Assembly (NCBI RefSeq): GCF_030692605.1
Contig: NZ_JAUYUD010000106.1
Coordinates: 1-64,000 of the forward strand
Direction: 5' to 3'
DNA length: 64,000 nucleotides
From: Lutibacter sp.
GTDB taxonomy: Bacteria > Bacteroidota > Bacteroidia > Flavobacteriales > Flavobacteriaceae
This document shows, in pieces, positions 28,439 to 37,264 of this stretch (position 1 is the stretch's first letter; the number at the start of each line of letters is the position of its first letter). Under the pieces are notes generated by a model. The model was not told the DNA's origin, ran no database searches, and was given only the letters and a program-made list of their open reading frames with translations. Both the position numbers and the translations under genes were made by a program.

Positions 28439-28597
28439 CTAAAATTGAATTTGTGATTTTACTAAAGTTGAAGAAACTTGAACTATTTCTACATTACTTT
28501 TTGATGAAAAGAAGGTATTTATACTTTTTATTGTAATTAATATTCCTATTAAAAATATAACAAAAAATAGTGCAATTATTTTATATAACCTTTTCAT
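28439..28597 (-). CDS. small single-TM protein, unknown
   Basis: A 52-aa ORF with a basic start (MKRLYK) and one hydrophobic helix (residues 7-24), then a polar tail. I chose the ATG at 28597, although the frame is open further upstream. It lies between the lipid kinase gene and the candidate origin on the same strand. No family recognised; it may be a small membrane peptide or chance ORF. Confidence 0.45.
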   Translation of the reverse strand: MKRLYKIIALFFVIFLIGILITIKSINTFFSSKSNVEIVQVSSTLVKSQIQF

Positions 28598-28671
28598 TGT
28601 TAAAGTCTTCTGTATAAAATAGACGAAGTACTTTTGCAAATGTTACACTTTTATTAAGAAAATTTTAATTT

Positions 28672-29592
28672 TTATGGTTTTGGAACTATAAAGTTGATTG
28701 CTTTTGGAAGTAGTTTTACCTTAAAATTACCAGAGCCTATTAGTTCTCCATCTGCCTGAATATATGTTAATTGATTGTCTAAAACTTTAATTTTTAATTG
28801 TGAAGTTTTATAATTATTAACCGATTTATGATTGGTTAAATTACCATTAAATAATCCTCTTAAATTACTTAAAATAGTAAATAAAGTTATTTTTGAAACA
28901 TGAGTGATATCAAAAAGGGAATCAGTTGGATTTGCATTTTTAGTTAATTGCATTCCACCACCAGAAAATTTACATAACCCTATTAAAAATAAAAGTGTTT
29001 TTTGTTTAATTATAATATTGTTAAATTTTATTTCTAAAGTGCTTTTATTATAACTGGTTAAACTTACTAATGCTCCCGTTAAATAAGCTAAAAAACCTAA
29101 ATGTTTAAATTTACTTACTTTATTTACTACATAACCGTCAAAACCAATTCCTGCTAAATTATTAAAGTAAATTATTTTATTACTTTCTTTAATTTTTATT
29201 TTTCCTATATCTTGTGATATAGTATTTTCGTTTTTAATAATTGCAATTGATTTTTTATAATTTTTAGATATTTTATAAGTTTTAATCCAATCATTCCCAG
29301 TACCTATTGGAATAACTCCAATTTTAAGTTCATTTTTATTTGAAGGATTTAAATGTAAAATTCCATTTACTAAATGATGAATAGTTCCATCTCCACCAAC
29401 ACATATAAATTTTGTAAATTCTTTAATTATAGCTTGTTTAACTAATTCTACAGCATGGTTATGATGTTTTGTAAATTCATATTCAAAATCAAAGTTTTGA
29501 ATAATTAATTCTTTTTTTATTAAAGGCCACTTTTTTTTGGCAGATCCATGACCAGATTTTGGATTAATAATTACAAACCAATTGGTGTTCAT
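28672..29592 (-). CDS. diacylglycerol kinase family lipid kinase (YegS/DgkB-like)
   Basis: The 306-aa cytosolic lipid kinase has IINPKSGHGSAKKKW at the N terminus, the nucleotide-binding VGGDGTIHHLVNG and PIGTGNDW. The C-terminal half is the beta-sandwich domain with LFLIGLCKFSGGGMQL and IQADGEL. It likely phosphorylates diacylglycerol or a related lipid. I prefer the ATG at 29592 (MNTNWF) over the in-frame ATG 24 bases upstream because the family begins close to the INPKSG strand. Divergent from rnr. Confidence 0.88.
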   Translation of the reverse strand: MNTNWFVIINPKSGHGSAKKKWPLIKKELIIQNFDFEYEFTKHHNHAVELVKQAIIKEFTKFICVGGDGTIHHLVNGILHLNPSNKNELKIGVIPIGTGNDWIKTYKISKNYKKSIAIIKNENTISQDIGKIKIKESNKIIYFNNLAGIGFDGYVVNKVSKFKHLGFLAYLTGALVSLTSYNKSTLEIKFNNIIIKQKTLLFLIGLCKFSGGGMQLTKNANPTDSLFDITHVSKITLFTILSNLRGLFNGNLTNHKSVNNYKTSQLKIKVLDNQLTYIQADGELIGSGNFKVKLLPKAINFIVPKP

Positions 29593-29667
29593 ATAAATAC
29601 ATTTTTCAATGTGCAAAGTACAAATTGTAATTAATAATTAATTAACATAATCCTGTTTAAATAATCG

Positions 29668-29675
29668 TAATTTTG
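29668..29675 (+). promoter_or_regulatory. putative -7 element for rnr
   Basis: TAATTTTG matches TAnnTTTG 22 bases upstream of the rnr ATG; no clear -33 box. Confidence 0.45.
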
Positions 29676-29696
29676 AATTTATTAATAAAAAAGTGA

Positions 29697-31946
29697 ATGT
29701 CAAATAGAAAAAAAATATTTAAAAAAAAAGATGATGAAGTTAAAGATTTAACAAAACTAATCTTAAAAAGTCTTACCCAATCTCCTAATTCTAATTTTAA
29801 TTACCGTCAACTTGCATCAAAATTAGAAATTAGTGATGCGAAGGGAAGAAATCAATTAATTCAAAAGTTAGAAGCCTTAAAAATTCAAAAAAAAATTGAA
29901 GAAGTTAGCAGAGGTAAATTTAAAATAGCGGCAAAATCTAAATACTATATAGGAACTTTAGATGTTACATCTAACGGTAATGCCTACTTTATTTGTGATG
30001 AATTAGAGCACGATATATACATACCAGCTCGAAATTTAAATAGAGGTTTAGATAAAGATACCGTTAAAATTTATGTTTATAGTCGCAAGCATAATAGTAA
30101 AGATGAAGGTGATGTTGTTGAAATAATTAAAAGAGCAAAGACTGAATTTGTTGGTGTATTACAGTTAAACAAAAATTTTGGTTTTGTTGTTCCAGATGAT
30201 TTTAAAATGTATGCCGATATTTTTATCCCAAAAAACAAATTGAAAGATGCTGAAGATGGAGTAAAAGTGTTAGTAACTATTACAGATTGGCCTGATAATT
30301 CAAAAAATCCGTTTGGGGAAGTTTTAGAAATTTTAGGAATACCTGGGGATCACAATACTGAAATTCATTCCATACTTTTAGAATATGGGTTACCCTACAA
30401 ATTTCCTGAAAATGTTGAGTCAGAAGCGCAATATTTACCGTTAGAAATTACAGAGGACGAAATTAGAAAACGTAGAGATGTTCGCCAAGTAACTACATTT
30501 ACCATAGATCCAAAAGATGCAAAAGATTTTGACGATGCATTGTCTTTTGAGGTATTAAAAAATGGGAACTTTCAAATAGGAATTCATATTGCCGATGTAT
30601 CACATTACGTTAAAAATAATACCATTTTAGATGTAGAAGCCTATAAAAGAGCTACTTCTGTATATTTAGTAGATAGAGTAGTTCCAATGTTACCTGAAAT
30701 TTTATCGAACGGTGTTTGTTCATTACGTCCTAATGAAGAAAAACTAACATTTTCTGCTATTTTTGAAATAGATAAAAAGGCGCATGTAATTAATGAATGG
30801 TTTGGAAGAACAATTATTTATTCTGATAAACGATTTGCCTATGAAGAGGCTCAAGAACTAATTGAAAATAATACATCTGTCATTCCTTCTAAATTAGAAA
30901 TCGAAAAATTAAATTGTAGTATACCTGATGAAATATCGATTACAAATGAAGCATACATTGTTCAACCAGAAATTGTTTCAGCTATTTTAAAATTAAATGA
31001 ATTAGCTAAAATTCTTCGTAAGAAAAGATTAAAAGATGGGGCCATTACATTTGATAGAGTTGAAGTGAAATTTATTCTAGATGAAGAATCTGAACCAACA
31101 GGTGTTTACTTTAAAGAATCTAAAGATGCTAATAAGTTAATTGAAGAATTTATGTTATTAGCAAATAGAAGAGTAGCCCAATTTATTGGAACTGCCAATG
31201 GTATACCTTCAAAAAATACCTTTATATATAGAGTTCATGATGAACCAGATTTAGATAAATTAATGGCATTGCAAGCCATTGTAAAAAAGTTTGGGTATAC
31301 TAATAAAATTGACACTAAAAATAAACAAACCACTTCAGCTACGTTGAATAAATTATTAGAAGATGTACATGGAAAAGGAGAAGCAAATATGATTGAAACA
31401 CTAGCGGTAAGATCGATGAGTAAGGCCGAATATACCACTCAAAACATAGGTCATTACGGCTTATCATTTGATTATTATAGTCATTTTACATCACCTATTA
31501 GAAGATATCCAGATGTAATGACGCATCGGTTGTTACAGCATTATTTAGATGGCGGAAAATCTCCAAAAGCGGAAGAATTTGAGGATAAATGCAAACACAC
31601 CACAGATAGAGAAATTTTAGCTTCAAAAGCAGAACGCGATTCCATAAAATATATGCAAGTTAAGTATATGGAAAAACATAAAGATCAAGAATTTGAAGGT
31701 GTTATTTCCGGGGTAACAGAATGGGGAATTTATGTTGAAATTATTGAGAATAAATGTGAAGGAATGTGCAGAATACGTGAAATTAAAGATGATTATTATT
31801 TGTACGACGAAAAACAATATGCACTTGTTGGTCAGGTAACAAAAAATTTATATCAACTAGGAGATCACGTATTAATTAAAGTGAAGCATACCGATTTGGA
31901 ACGAAAACACTTAGATTTTACACTTTTAGAAAAGATTGAGAAATAA
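29697..31946 (+). CDS. rnr: ribonuclease R
   Basis: The 749-aa RNB-family 3'-5' exoribonuclease degrades structured RNA and aids ribosome quality control. An N-terminal winged-helix region (about 12-75) is followed by cold-shock-type domains (about 80-220), the RNB core with FTIDPKDAKDFDDALSFE (acidic metal site) and HYGLSFDYYSHFTSPIRRYP, and a C-terminal S1 domain (EGVISGVTEWGIYVEI). It ends about 20 aa after S1 with no long basic tail. Length fits the family. First plus-strand gene to the right of the candidate origin. Confidence 0.95.
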   Translation: MSNRKKIFKKKDDEVKDLTKLILKSLTQSPNSNFNYRQLASKLEISDAKGRNQLIQKLEALKIQKKIEEVSRGKFKIAAKSKYYIGTLDVTSNGNAYFICDELEHDIYIPARNLNRGLDKDTVKIYVYSRKHNSKDEGDVVEIIKRAKTEFVGVLQLNKNFGFVVPDDFKMYADIFIPKNKLKDAEDGVKVLVTITDWPDNSKNPFGEVLEILGIPGDHNTEIHSILLEYGLPYKFPENVESEAQYLPLEITEDEIRKRRDVRQVTTFTIDPKDAKDFDDALSFEVLKNGNFQIGIHIADVSHYVKNNTILDVEAYKRATSVYLVDRVVPMLPEILSNGVCSLRPNEEKLTFSAIFEIDKKAHVINEWFGRTIIYSDKRFAYEEAQELIENNTSVIPSKLEIEKLNCSIPDEISITNEAYIVQPEIVSAILKLNELAKILRKKRLKDGAITFDRVEVKFILDEESEPTGVYFKESKDANKLIEEFMLLANRRVAQFIGTANGIPSKNTFIYRVHDEPDLDKLMALQAIVKKFGYTNKIDTKNKQTTSATLNKLLEDVHGKGEANMIETLAVRSMSKAEYTTQNIGHYGLSFDYYSHFTSPIRRYPDVMTHRLLQHYLDGGKSPKAEEFEDKCKHTTDREILASKAERDSIKYMQVKYMEKHKDQEFEGVISGVTEWGIYVEIIENKCEGMCRIREIKDDYYLYDEKQYALVGQVTKNLYQLGDHVLIKVKHTDLERKHLDFTLLEKIEK

Positions 31947-32006
31947 TAATCGGCTTAGGCATACTATTTGCGTTAGGTAGTTATTAATAATTGTAAAATA
32001 TAAATA

Positions 32007-32681
32007 ATGAAAAAACTAGTTTTAATACTGCTATTTGTTAGTACAATAGTAGTAGCGCAACAACCAGTATCCACTAATTTAGGAGATTTTAATACCTTAA
32101 AAGTTTATAATGGACTAACGGTAGAAATTAAAAAGGGAACTGAATCAAAAATTGAAATTACAGGACCTAGAGCAGATGATATTTCAATTAAAAACAGCGA
32201 TGGAATTTTAAAAGTTCGTTTAAAATTTCCAGATAATTTTGAAATGGATGGAACTACAATAGTACTTTATTACTCTAAAAATATTGAGGTTTTAGATGCA
32301 AATGAAGGAGCTAAAATAGTTTCAGAAAATAAATTGAAACAGCCACTTTTAGATGTTAAAGTACAAGAAGGTGCCATTATAAAACTTGATATTGATGTTA
32401 AACATTTAACTATTAAAACTGTTTCCGGGGGTATTATCGATTTAAAAGGGATAGCTGAAAATCAGAATATTGAAGCAAATACAGGTGGAATTTATAATGG
32501 TTTTGATGTTGAAAGTAAACAGGCGATTGTAAACTCATTGGCAGGTTCAGTAGTGGAAATTGATGTTTCTGAGGTGTTAGATGCGAAAGCACAATTTGGC
32601 GGTTCTATTTTTTATAAAGGAAAGCCAAGTATTGTAAAATCTAAATCGGTTGTAAAAGGTGTAATTAAATCGGTTAATTAA
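32007..32681 (+). CDS. GIN-domain (DUF2807) exported protein
   Basis: The 224-aa protein has a signal peptide (residues 1-18, VSTIVVAQQ) and a right-handed repeated-strand body with the family's ..FNTLKVYNGLTVEIKKG.., I-D-L-K-G and N..AGSVVEIDVS patterns. DUF2807 ('putative auto-transporter adhesin head GIN') proteins are common in Bacteroidetes and of unknown function; likely periplasmic or outer-membrane attached. About 60 bases after rnr, with a possible own promoter. Confidence 0.82.
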   Translation: MKKLVLILLFVSTIVVAQQPVSTNLGDFNTLKVYNGLTVEIKKGTESKIEITGPRADDISIKNSDGILKVRLKFPDNFEMDGTTIVLYYSKNIEVLDANEGAKIVSENKLKQPLLDVKVQEGAIIKLDIDVKHLTIKTVSGGIIDLKGIAENQNIEANTGGIYNGFDVESKQAIVNSLAGSVVEIDVSEVLDAKAQFGGSIFYKGKPSIVKSKSVVKGVIKSVN

Positions 32682-32793
32682 AAATTTAGATGATCATAAA
32701 TTTCAATATTTTTAATTCAAAATTGGTTTTTATAAAGGAAAATTAAACCGAATCAAGTTTTTTAAAAAATAATAGTTTTTTAGATTTAATTAG

Positions 32794-32801
32794 TACCTTT
32801 G
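32794..32801 (+). promoter_or_regulatory. putative -7 element for tatA
   Basis: TACCTTTG matches TAnnTTTG 20 bases upstream of the tatA ATG; the upstream -33 area is T-rich. Confidence 0.5.
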
Positions 32802-32820
32802 TATCTTAAAATTTTATAAT

Positions 32821-33018
32821 ATGAATGCATTAGTTGTTTTTTTAGGAATGGTTGGTCCTTGGCAATGGATTATTATTGGATTGGCAATTTTATTGTTATT
32901 TGGAGGAAAAAAATTACCTGAGTTAATGAAGGGACTAGGAAGTGGAATTAAGGAATTTAAAAAGGCTTCTAAAGATGAAGATCCTGATACTAAAAAAGAA
33001 GAAGAAGACAAAAATTAG
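32821..33018 (+). CDS. tatA: twin-arginine translocase subunit TatA
   Basis: The 65-aa protein has one TM helix (about residues 13-27, [21 protein letters not shown]), the conserved FGGKKLPEL hinge, an amphipathic helix [10 protein letters not shown] and an acidic/basic tail. It forms the protein-conducting part of the Tat system. It is near the Tat-signal-bearing molybdenum hydroxylase at 34990, which would be a substrate, but tatC is not in this window. Confidence 0.93.
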   Translation: MNALVVFLGMVGPWQWIIIGLAILLLFGGKKLPELMKGLGSGIKEFKKASKDEDPDTKKEEEDKN

Positions 33019-33040
33019 AAAATAATTTAGTATTTGATAA

Positions 33041-33071
33041 AAAAACCTGTGTATTTTACACAGGCTTTTTA
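33041..33071 (+). terminator. tatA terminator (convergent)
   Basis: CCTGTGTA (33046-33053) pairs perfectly with TACACAGG (33057-33064) across a TTT loop, followed by C then TTTTT; the A run on the left gives a T tract on the other strand too, so it can serve the YbjQ-like gene as well. Confidence 0.85.
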
Positions 33072-33094
33072 GTTTATCAAGGAAGGAGTTAAAA

Positions 33095-33412
33095 TTAAAT
33101 TTTTACTGCAGTTCCAGAGGCGGTAACCATAAGCATACCACCGTTTTTACCAATAGTTTCATAATCTAAATCAATACCAATAACTGCGTTTGCACCAAGT
33201 TTTTGCGCTTGCACTTCCATTTCTATTAAAGCAGTATCTTTAGCTTCTCTAAGCACTTTTTCATAAGAACCAGATCTACCACCAACTATATCTCTTATAC
33301 CAGCTAAAAAATCTTTAAAAATATTAGCACCAATTATTGTTTCGCCAGTAACAATTCCTAAATATTCCTTTACAGAATGTGAGTCTATTGAATTTGTTGT
33401 TGTTAAAATCAT
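33095..33412 (-). CDS. YbjQ/UPF0145 family protein
   Basis: The 105-aa protein matches the YbjQ family: [47 protein letters not shown] split around a conserved GGRSGSYE and the [16 protein letters not shown] strand. Homologues form pentameric rings of unknown function. Its ATG overlaps the SPFH stop by one base, so the two are translationally coupled. Confidence 0.9.
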   Translation of the reverse strand: MILTTTNSIDSHSVKEYLGIVTGETIIGANIFKDFLAGIRDIVGGRSGSYEKVLREAKDTALIEMEVQAQKLGANAVIGIDLDYETIGKNGGMLMVTASGTAVKI

Positions 33413-34344
33413 TATTTTTTAGATTTTGGATCTTTTTTTATTTCCTCAGTATTTGAAGATTCTATAACTTTATTGGCAGCAAGTAAACTAGTTACCATAT
33501 CGTTTAGCATTGAACTTGCAGCAGTAGGGTTATTAGGTAATAAAATTAAATTCGATTTTGTATCTGCACCAATACTTTGAAGGGTGTCATAATGTTGTGT
33601 AATAATAATTAAAGCTGAAGCCTCTTGGCTATTTATACCGGCTCTATTTAAAACAATCACACTTTCTTCTAAACCACGAGCTATTTCTCTTCGTTGATCT
33701 GCAATACCTTTACCTTGTAATCGCTTACTTTCAGCTTCAGCTTTTGCACGTTCTACAATTAAAATACGTTGTGCATCTCCTTCGTGTTGTGCTGCAATTT
33801 TTTCACGGTCTGCTGCATTTATACGATTCATAGCAATTTTTACATTTTCATCTGGGTCAATATCTGTAACTAATGCTTTAATAATATCGTACCCATAGTC
33901 TAGCATAGCTTCTTTTAAATCACGTTGAATAGCCAATGCAATTTCTTCTTTCTTTTCAAAAACATCATCCAATATCATTTTAGGAACTTCAGCACGCACC
34001 ACATCAAATATAAAGGCTGTAATTTGCTCATGCGGATTTTGAAGTTTATAAAACGCATCATAAACATGGTCTGGTCTAATTAAAAATTGTACTGAAATTT
34101 TTAAATGCACAAAAACATCATCTTTCGTTTTAGTTTCAACAATAACATCTAATTGTTGAACACGCAAACTAACCCGTCCTGCAACTTTATCAACAATGGG
34201 TATTTTAAGTTGTAAACCAGGAGTTCTTGTGCTTTGGAATTTTCCAAATCGTTCCACAATGGCAATTGTTTGTTGTTTTACGGTAAATAATCCTGAAACA
34301 ACAAGCACGACAATAATAAAAATAGTAATATACGTTCCAATCAT
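33412..34344 (-). CDS. SPFH/band 7 (stomatin-like) membrane protein
   Basis: The 310-aa protein has one N-terminal TM helix ([13 protein letters not shown]), then the SPFH domain ([24 protein letters not shown] near the start) and a coiled coil rich in Ala/Glu ([16 protein letters not shown]). It resembles QmcA/stomatin rather than HflK/C. Likely organises membrane protein complexes. Operon partner is the YbjQ-like gene. Confidence 0.9.
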   Translation of the reverse strand: MIGTYITIFIIVVLVVSGLFTVKQQTIAIVERFGKFQSTRTPGLQLKIPIVDKVAGRVSLRVQQLDVIVETKTKDDVFVHLKISVQFLIRPDHVYDAFYKLQNPHEQITAFIFDVVRAEVPKMILDDVFEKKEEIALAIQRDLKEAMLDYGYDIIKALVTDIDPDENVKIAMNRINAADREKIAAQHEGDAQRILIVERAKAEAESKRLQGKGIADQRREIARGLEESVIVLNRAGINSQEASALIIITQHYDTLQSIGADTKSNLILLPNNPTAASSMLNDMVTSLLAANKVIESSNTEEIKKDPKSKK

Positions 34345-34510
34345 TTTATTTTTTTTTAAAGGTTAATTAATTACATAAAGATACGGAATTTAGAATGATT
34401 TTAATTAATCATTTAAGATGAAATTGATTAGAAACTAATTGATTTATTACTTAAATTTGATAATAGATTTTTTTATTATTTAAATGGTCTGATACATAAA
34501 TAGTTATACA

Positions 34511-34987
34511 ATGAAAAAAACAATACGTTTTAAATTAAATGGCAAACCTGTTAATGTTGAAGTAGTTGGAGACGAATCGCTTTTAACAGTAATTAGAACC
34601 AATTTAAACCAAACGGGTACAAAATTTGGTTGTGGGTTGGGACAGTGTGGAACTTGTACAGTATTGGTAGATAATGAACCTTTTCAATCTTGTACAACGT
34701 ATATAGAAGATATGGAAGGGAAAGAAATTACTACCATTGAAGGAATGGTCACTAATGAAGTGTTACATCCAATACAAAAGGCATTTGTGGAACATGATGC
34801 GTTGCAATGTGGTTTTTGTACACCAGGTATGATTATGAACGCTTTCGGTTTATTGCTAAAAAATCCTGAGCCTTCAAGAGATCAAATTATTAAAGGCATG
34901 GAGCAAAATTTATGCAGGTGCGGTTCATATAACAGAATTGTAGATGCTATACAAACTGCAGGAATTGAAATGAACAAAAAAATATAA
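34511..34987 (+). CDS. [2Fe-2S] subunit of a molybdenum hydroxylase
   Basis: The 158-aa electron-transfer subunit of the xanthine oxidase family. The plant-type cluster uses C41, C46, C49 and C61 (CGLGQCGTC..), and the second cluster uses C100, C103, C135 and C137 (CGFCTPGM and CRCGSYNRI). It resembles the alpha subunit of isoquinoline 1-oxidoreductase and aldehyde dehydrogenases. It is 2 bases from the catalytic gene, forming a two-gene operon without a FAD subunit. Confidence 0.93.
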   Translation: MKKTIRFKLNGKPVNVEVVGDESLLTVIRTNLNQTGTKFGCGLGQCGTCTVLVDNEPFQSCTTYIEDMEGKEITTIEGMVTNEVLHPIQKAFVEHDALQCGFCTPGMIMNAFGLLLKNPEPSRDQIIKGMEQNLCRCGSYNRIVDAIQTAGIEMNKKI

Positions 34988-34989
34988 TT

Positions 34990-37125
34990 ATGGAAGCAGA
35001 TAAAATTACACAGTTGTATTTTAGTGATGTTAATGAACCCGTTCGTTACGATCGAAGAAAATTTTTAAAACAATTAGGAAAAGGAATTATAGTTATATTT
35101 TCTTTAAGTGAATTGTCTTTATTACAAGGATGGAGTCAAAATAATACCCAAGAAAAACAAATAGATTTCAATGCTTTTTTACGTGTAAATGAAGACGGAA
35201 CTGTAGATTGCTTTACTGGTAAAATTGAAATGGGACAAGGTATTATTACCTCATTAGCTCAAGTATTAGCAGAAGAACTAGAAGTTGGAATAAATGATGT
35301 AAAAATGATAATGGGAGATACAGATTTATGTCCTTATGATGCTGGAACTTGGGGTTCTTTAACCACCAGATTTGCAGATCCTGTTATTAGAGCTGCAGCT
35401 GCTGAGGCAAGAGAAATATTAATGGATATTGCATCTAAAAAGTTAAATGTGCCAATTGAAAATTTAGTTGCAAAAAATGGAGTTATTTATGTAAAAGATG
35501 ATTCTTCAAAAAAGATAACTTATGCTCAATTAACTAGAGGTCAAAAGATAGTTCAAAGTCTTACCAAAAAACCAGAAATTAAAAAAGCGAAAGATTTTAA
35601 ACTTATTGGAAAATCAATTATTAGTACCGATGCTGTTGCAAAAGTTACTGGAAAAGCACAATACACTGGAGATATAAAATTACCTGAAATGGTTTATGCA
35701 AATATTGTTAGATCAAGCGTATTTGGCTCAAAAAAAATAAGTGTAGATTCCAGTGGTTTAAAAGAATTTAAGGGAATTGAGTTAATTGATGATGGAGATT
35801 TAGTTGCAGTTGTACATTCTGATCCAGAAGTATCTTATAAAGCTTCTAAAAAGGTTAAAGTTATTTGGGATGAACCAAAATTAAATGTAGATAGCGAATC
35901 TATTTTTAATTATTTAGAAACCAACATAACATCTAGCTCTGTATTTGAAAATAGTGGTGATTTAGAGCAAGGAAGAACCAATTCAGCTAAAATTATTGAA
36001 GCAAAATATCTTGATGGTTATAAAGCTCATGCTGCAATGGAAACGCATTCCGCTACATGCCATTTTCAAGAAAATAAATTAATTATGTGGGCTTCAACTC
36101 AAACACCCTTTGGTACTCGAGCTGAATTAGCTAAAACATTTAATATGCCGGAAGAAGATGTAATAGTTAAACAAATTTTTGTTGGTGGTGGTTTTGGTGG
36201 AAAAATTTATAATCAACAAGCCGTAGAAGCTGCTAAAATTTCTAAAAAATGCGGTAAACCAGTTCAATTAGTTTGGAGTAGAAGAGAAGAGTTTATGTAT
36301 GATATGTTTAGACCGGCTGCAATTATAAATACCAAAGCAGGTGTAGACAGCTATGGAAAACTAAATTTATGGGAATTCGATATTTATTGCGCTGGAACTA
36401 GAGGTACCAAATTGTTTTATAATGTACCTCACAATAGAACTCGAATGTTTAACAAAAATGATGTTCATCCATTTGGAACTGGTGCTTGGAGAGCTCCTGG
36501 AAATAATACTACAACATTTGCCAGAGAATCTCATATAGATGTAATGGCTCATTCAGTTGGTATTGATGCGTTGCAATTTAGATTAAACAATTTAAAAGAT
36601 GATAATATGCGCGCTACTTTAGAATTGGCCGCAAAAACTTTTAATTGGGATAAACCTAAGAAAGAAGGACATGGCTATGGAATAGCTCTTGGAGAAGACG
36701 CAGGAACCTGTGTAGCTTTAATTGCAGAAGTATTTGTTAATAAAAAAACAGGTGAAGTTAAACCTATACGAATTGTTTGTGGGCAAGATATGGGACAAGT
36801 TGTAAATCCGCATGGTGCAATTTTACAAACAGAGGGAGGAATAACAATGGGATTGGGTTATGCGTTGTATGAAGATATTGAATTTACTGGAAGAACTATA
36901 AAATCTTGGGGATTTAGTAGTTATAAATTTACACAATTTTCAAATACACCTCCAATAGAATGTGTATTTATAGATAAAATGGATTCAAAACCACAAGGAG
37001 GCGGTGAACCAGCAATTATATGCGTTGGTGGCGCAATTGCAAATGCTGTTTTTGATGCTTGTGGCGCTAGAGTTAATAGATTGCCAGTTACACCTAAAAG
37101 AATATTAGAAGCGCTTAAAATTTAA
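34990..37125 (+). CDS. molybdopterin catalytic subunit, Tat-exported (IorB-like)
   Basis: The 711-aa large subunit of the xanthine dehydrogenase family. A Tat signal sits near the N terminus (DRRKFLKQLG, R22-R23, then a hydrophobic segment to ~45 ending QGWSQN). Cofactor motifs include EMGQGIITSLAQVLAEE, FVGGGFGGKIYNQQAVEA, GTGAWRAPG and QGGGEPAIICVGGAIANAV with the likely active-site glutamate. The two-subunit layout and signal resemble periplasmic isoquinoline 1-oxidoreductase or aldehyde oxidoreductases. The [2Fe-2S] subunit lacks its own signal and would be co-exported. Substrate unknown. Confidence 0.9.
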   Translation: MEADKITQLYFSDVNEPVRYDRRKFLKQLGKGIIVIFSLSELSLLQGWSQNNTQEKQIDFNAFLRVNEDGTVDCFTGKIEMGQGIITSLAQVLAEELEVGINDVKMIMGDTDLCPYDAGTWGSLTTRFADPVIRAAAAEAREILMDIASKKLNVPIENLVAKNGVIYVKDDSSKKITYAQLTRGQKIVQSLTKKPEIKKAKDFKLIGKSIISTDAVAKVTGKAQYTGDIKLPEMVYANIVRSSVFGSKKISVDSSGLKEFKGIELIDDGDLVAVVHSDPEVSYKASKKVKVIWDEPKLNVDSESIFNYLETNITSSSVFENSGDLEQGRTNSAKIIEAKYLDGYKAHAAMETHSATCHFQENKLIMWASTQTPFGTRAELAKTFNMPEEDVIVKQIFVGGGFGGKIYNQQAVEAAKISKKCGKPVQLVWSRREEFMYDMFRPAAIINTKAGVDSYGKLNLWEFDIYCAGTRGTKLFYNVPHNRTRMFNKNDVHPFGTGAWRAPGNNTTTFARESHIDVMAHSVGIDALQFRLNNLKDDNMRATLELAAKTFNWDKPKKEGHGYGIALGEDAGTCVALIAEVFVNKKTGEVKPIRIVCGQDMGQVVNPHGAILQTEGGITMGLGYALYEDIEFTGRTIKSWGFSSYKFTQFSNTPPIECVFIDKMDSKPQGGGEPAIICVGGAIANAVFDACGARVNRLPVTPKRILEALKI

Positions 37126-37163
37126 ATTTATTAAAAGGTTATAATGTAAAATTAGAACTACAG

Positions 37164-37256
37164 AAAACGTCATCGCGAAGTTTTGATAAAAACTAAAGAA
37201 ATCTGCCAATTAGAAACAGATTACTTCTTCGTTATCACTCATCGTAATGACGTTTT
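37164..37256. repeat. REP-like palindromic element
   Basis: AAAACGTCAT at 37164 onward has an inverted partner ATGACGTTTT near 37247-37256; inside are AAATCTG and CAGATT, the same inner arms as in the 43.4-kb repeats. It lies between two convergent genes (3' to 3') and may help terminate both. Confidence 0.55.
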
Positions 37257-37264
37257 TGAAAATT

